A DNA stretch of 64,000 nt from Betaproteobacteria bacterium (GTDB lineage: Bacteria > Pseudomonadota > Gammaproteobacteria > Burkholderiales > Casimicrobiaceae): contig JADKEV010000003.1 of assembly GCA_016717855.1 (NCBI GenBank), forward strand, positions 221,405-285,404, read 5' to 3'. How positions within the stretch are numbered: position 1 is the stretch's first letter; each line of letters starts with the position of its first letter. The translations under genes were made by a program, and so were the position numbers. Shown here one piece after another: positions 61,664 to 64,000 of the stretch. The notes beneath the pieces were generated by a model that saw only the letters and a list, made by a program, of their open reading frames with translations, was not told where the DNA came from and did no database searches.

Positions 61664-64000
61664 ATGATCAGTTACCGACTACACAAAGGTTCACGCAGCC
61701 TGCTCCTCGTGTTCCTGTTCGCCACCACCGCTCAGGCAGCGCAGACCGACATCACCACCGTGCCGCTGGAGACCTATGCGGCGCCCTCGTCGACGGATGT
61801 CAAGCCGAACGTGTTGTTCGTCCTGGATGACTCGGGCAGCATGGACTGGGACTTCATGCCGGACTGGGCGTGCGTCGACCAATATCTCCATCCAGAATTC
61901 CGATTGCTCGAGCACCGGCCAGGATCCGTTGTCGACGCGGCGTTCATACAATTTCAGGAATCCGGCCTACAACGGCATCTACTACAATCCGGCAATCAGC
62001 TATAAGCCGCCGACTGCGGTCAGCGCCGCCGGGGTCGCCAACACGACAACCTACCCGAGCCAGACCGGCCAGACAACGGCCACGGGCGCCGGCAGCGGGA
62101 CCAAGCCCAACTGGACCGCCGTCAAGGCCGACGCGTACGGTGTCCAGAGCGCGTCCACGTCGAACCTGACCTGGGATCAGAGCGTTGCCAACCCGACCAT
62201 CGGCACCCCCAGGTCCAGCTACTACTTTACGATCGTTCCGGGAGAGTACTGCACGACGCCGGCCCTGCGCGTTTGTGCCAGCGCCAGACGCGCGCCGTCG
62301 GTGGCCTATCCTTATGCGGCCACGATCCGTTGGTGCAACAGTTCCGCACTGACGACATGCAAGGCAGGCTCGATGCGTCCTACGCGTATGTGCGGATGCC
62401 CACGCCCAACCTGTCAACCATCACTGTCGCCGGGTCCAAGAACGTAGTCGTGAGCTCCGTCACGGTCAATGGCGTCAACATCATGTCCAGCGGCTCGACG
62501 ACGGTCAGCAACAGCGCCGACTGGTGGCACCGCCATTGCGTCGAAGATCAATGCGGCGTTCGCGACCAACGGCGGATTCGGCGCCTACGCCTCCGGCGCC
62601 GTCGTGACCATCGCCGCGCCGTATCCGGCAACCATCACGTTCACGCCCGCGGTCACCAGTTCGTGCGCCAGCTGTTGCCTGTAGGGCACCGCGATGTCCT
62701 TTACCCGGACCGCCTTCGCCAGGCAGGGGACCACGCAGGAACAAGCCGTGCCGGGCGCCAGCCTGATGACCGTGATCACGTCTGATCGGACGTCCTATTC
62801 GTACCCGAACACGGCGGCCAAAGGGGCCGCTCGCCACCGACTGCGCCAGCACCACGTGCACGTTTGTCGAGGAGATGACCAACTTCGCCAACTGGTGGAC
62901 GTACTACCACACGCGGATGCAGATGATGAAGACCTCCGCGAGCAATGCCTTTTCGACCATCGATTCGGCGACGGACATCGGGAACGGCAGGTCCCGTTTC
63001 CGTGTCGGCTACATGAGCATCAACAATAATACCGGCAGCGATTTCTACAATCTCGGTGAATTCAGCAGCACGCGGAAGGGAAGCTGGTACGCCAAACTGA
63101 TCGCCGCGGATCCCAACGATTCCACGCCGCTGCTGCCCGCGCTGTCCAAGGCCGGCCGGCTCTATGCGGGTGTACTCAATGGGACGACCCTGAACGGGAG
63201 CACGGTGACCGACCCGCTGCAGTATTCCTGCCAGCAGAATTACACGATCTTCTCCACCGACGGGTTCTGGAACTCCGGCAGCAGTGCGATGCTGAACGGC
63301 ACCACAGGTCGGTAACCAGGATGCGGGGTTGCCCCGTCCACTCTACGACGGGGGTAGCGCCACGATCGAGAAGCGGACCAGCACGCTGCAGCAGCGTACC
63401 GTCACTGATGAGACAAGGTCGATGACCAGCAGTCTCCAATCCAGTTCCGCGCAGTTGCAGGTCCGCATCAACAACGGCGCCTGGACCGACACGAATTCAT
63501 GCACGTGGAGAAACACTGGGCGACCGACCCACCTGCACGGCGAACCCGCAATCGCCAGACCGGGCCCCTATACAGTGGACGTTGCGACCGAATGCCAGAC
63601 CCTGACCAGCGGTGGCACCTCCAATACGCTAGCCGACGTTGCGGCCTACTACTACGGGACCGACCTGCGCGATCCGAATGTGGCAGCCGGCACCGGAACG
63701 TGCACCGGCCCGGTTATTCCTCCGAACACAGTTGCGAACGACCTCTGTGCAAACAACGTACCGGCGAACGGCCGGGATGTTGCCACGGCGCAGCACATGA
63801 CGACCTTTACGCTCGGCCTGGGGGCGCAGGGGCAGATGGTGTTCGACTCCGTGGGCCCACCCACCGATTACTGGCAACAAACGTCCGGGGACTTCTACGA
63901 TGTCAAGGTCGGCACGACCACGAACACGGGATCCGGCATCTGCTCCTGGCAGACCAGCGGGGCGTGCAACTGGCCCACTCCGGTATCGAATACCATCACT
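61664..64000 (+). CDS. pilY1: PilY1 tip adhesin, N-terminal part, several frameshifts, cut by the window end
   Basis: ATG 61664 follows TTTCAGGAGTTCGTC. A signal peptide (LLLVFLFATTAQAA) is followed by VKPNVLFVLDDSGSMDWDFM, a von Willebrand A domain with the DxSxS metal site (about residues 50-60). The usual next segment NFRNPAYNGIYYNPAISYKP appears only in another frame after a break near 61878. More breaks lie near 62275, 62370, 62525, 62690, 62830 and 63310; between them family-like stretches persist (NFANWWTYYHTRMQMMK; RFRVGYMSINNNTGSDFYNL; LQYSCQQNYTIFSTDGFWN). The C-terminal beta-propeller and calcium site are beyond the window. Normal PilY1 is about 1100 residues or more and caps the pilus. 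Errors in the sequence are more likely than decay, as neighbours are intact. Confidence 0.85.

Overview
This is a GC-rich (roughly two-thirds G+C by eye) bacterial chromosomal segment, most likely from a betaproteobacterium of the order Burkholderiales. The inference rests on gene content: a Bug-type periplasmic receptor without its permease, a TAXI-type TRAP transporter, DUF3422 and DUF1847 proteins, an ActP/DUF485/DUF294/exonuclease block, two proteins with IPTL-CTERM sorting tails, and a betaproteobacterial minor-pilin operon. No rRNA, tRNA, prophage, intact insertion sequence or CRISPR array was recognised.

Layout. 1-11.6 kb: an amidohydrolase cut by the window edge, a DUF1847 metal-binding protein, an acyl-CoA synthetase (NDP-forming type) with a hotdog thioesterase, a lipoprotein hydrolase, two cell-wall enzymes (M23 peptidase, L,D-transpeptidase), then a TAXI receptor, TRAP permease and alcohol dehydrogenase. 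11.7-22 kb: a small IPTL-CTERM protein, PutA, a damaged DUF3422 gene next to a 74-base G run, a LysR regulator, an SDR, and a triheme plus diheme cytochrome c pair. 22.4-27 kb: DUF485-ActP acetate symport, convergent with a cNMP/CBS/DUF294 protein and a DnaQ-like exonuclease. 27.3-33.1 kb: Bug receptor, AtuA-like and DUF4387 pair, phenylalanine hydroxylase overlapping a dihydropteridine-reductase-like SDR, and a D-amino-acid PLP enzyme. 33.2-43.2 kb: 6-phosphogluconate dehydrogenase, dienelactone hydrolase, a REC-PAS-GGDEF protein, a lyase/CitE-like/MaoC-like operon, a small membrane protein, a Crp-type regulator and an EAL protein. 43.5-53.4 kb: a myo-inositol catabolic cluster (iolG divergent from iolC-iolD-iolE-iolB) followed by a second, diverged partial copy of iolD-iolE-iolB, with fragments of two PIN-type toxin genes between the copies. 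53.8-64 kb: a large surface protein of near-identical 402-bp DUF11 repeats ending in an IPTL-CTERM tail, a strong terminator, then pilE-fimT-pilV-pilW-pilX-pilY1, with pilY1 cut by the window end.

How the genes work together. The iol genes cover conversion of myo-inositol through 2-keto-inositol, diketo and deoxyglucuronate intermediates to a phosphorylated deoxygluconate and its cleavage (kinase fused to a DUF2090 domain); iolA and a transporter are not in the window. PhhA hydroxylates phenylalanine using a pterin that the overlapping SDR may recycle. ActP and DUF485 import acetate. The last 6 kb builds type IV pilus parts.

Two features cut across the window. First, a 31-bp REP-like palindrome (ends GATGGGT and ACCCATC) recurs in intergenic gaps, four times as head-to-head pairs 139-144 bp long and once as a clean single copy: a REPIN-like family. 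Second, many otherwise convincing genes carry one-base frameshifts or homopolymer runs (DUF3422, actP, gnd, iolC, both iolE/iolB copies, the DUF11 protein, pilV, pilY1). Together with the G/C runs at 16.5, 17.5, 22.2 and 33.2 kb this looks more like consensus or scaffolding error than gene decay, so breaks and the iol duplication should be read with that in mind.
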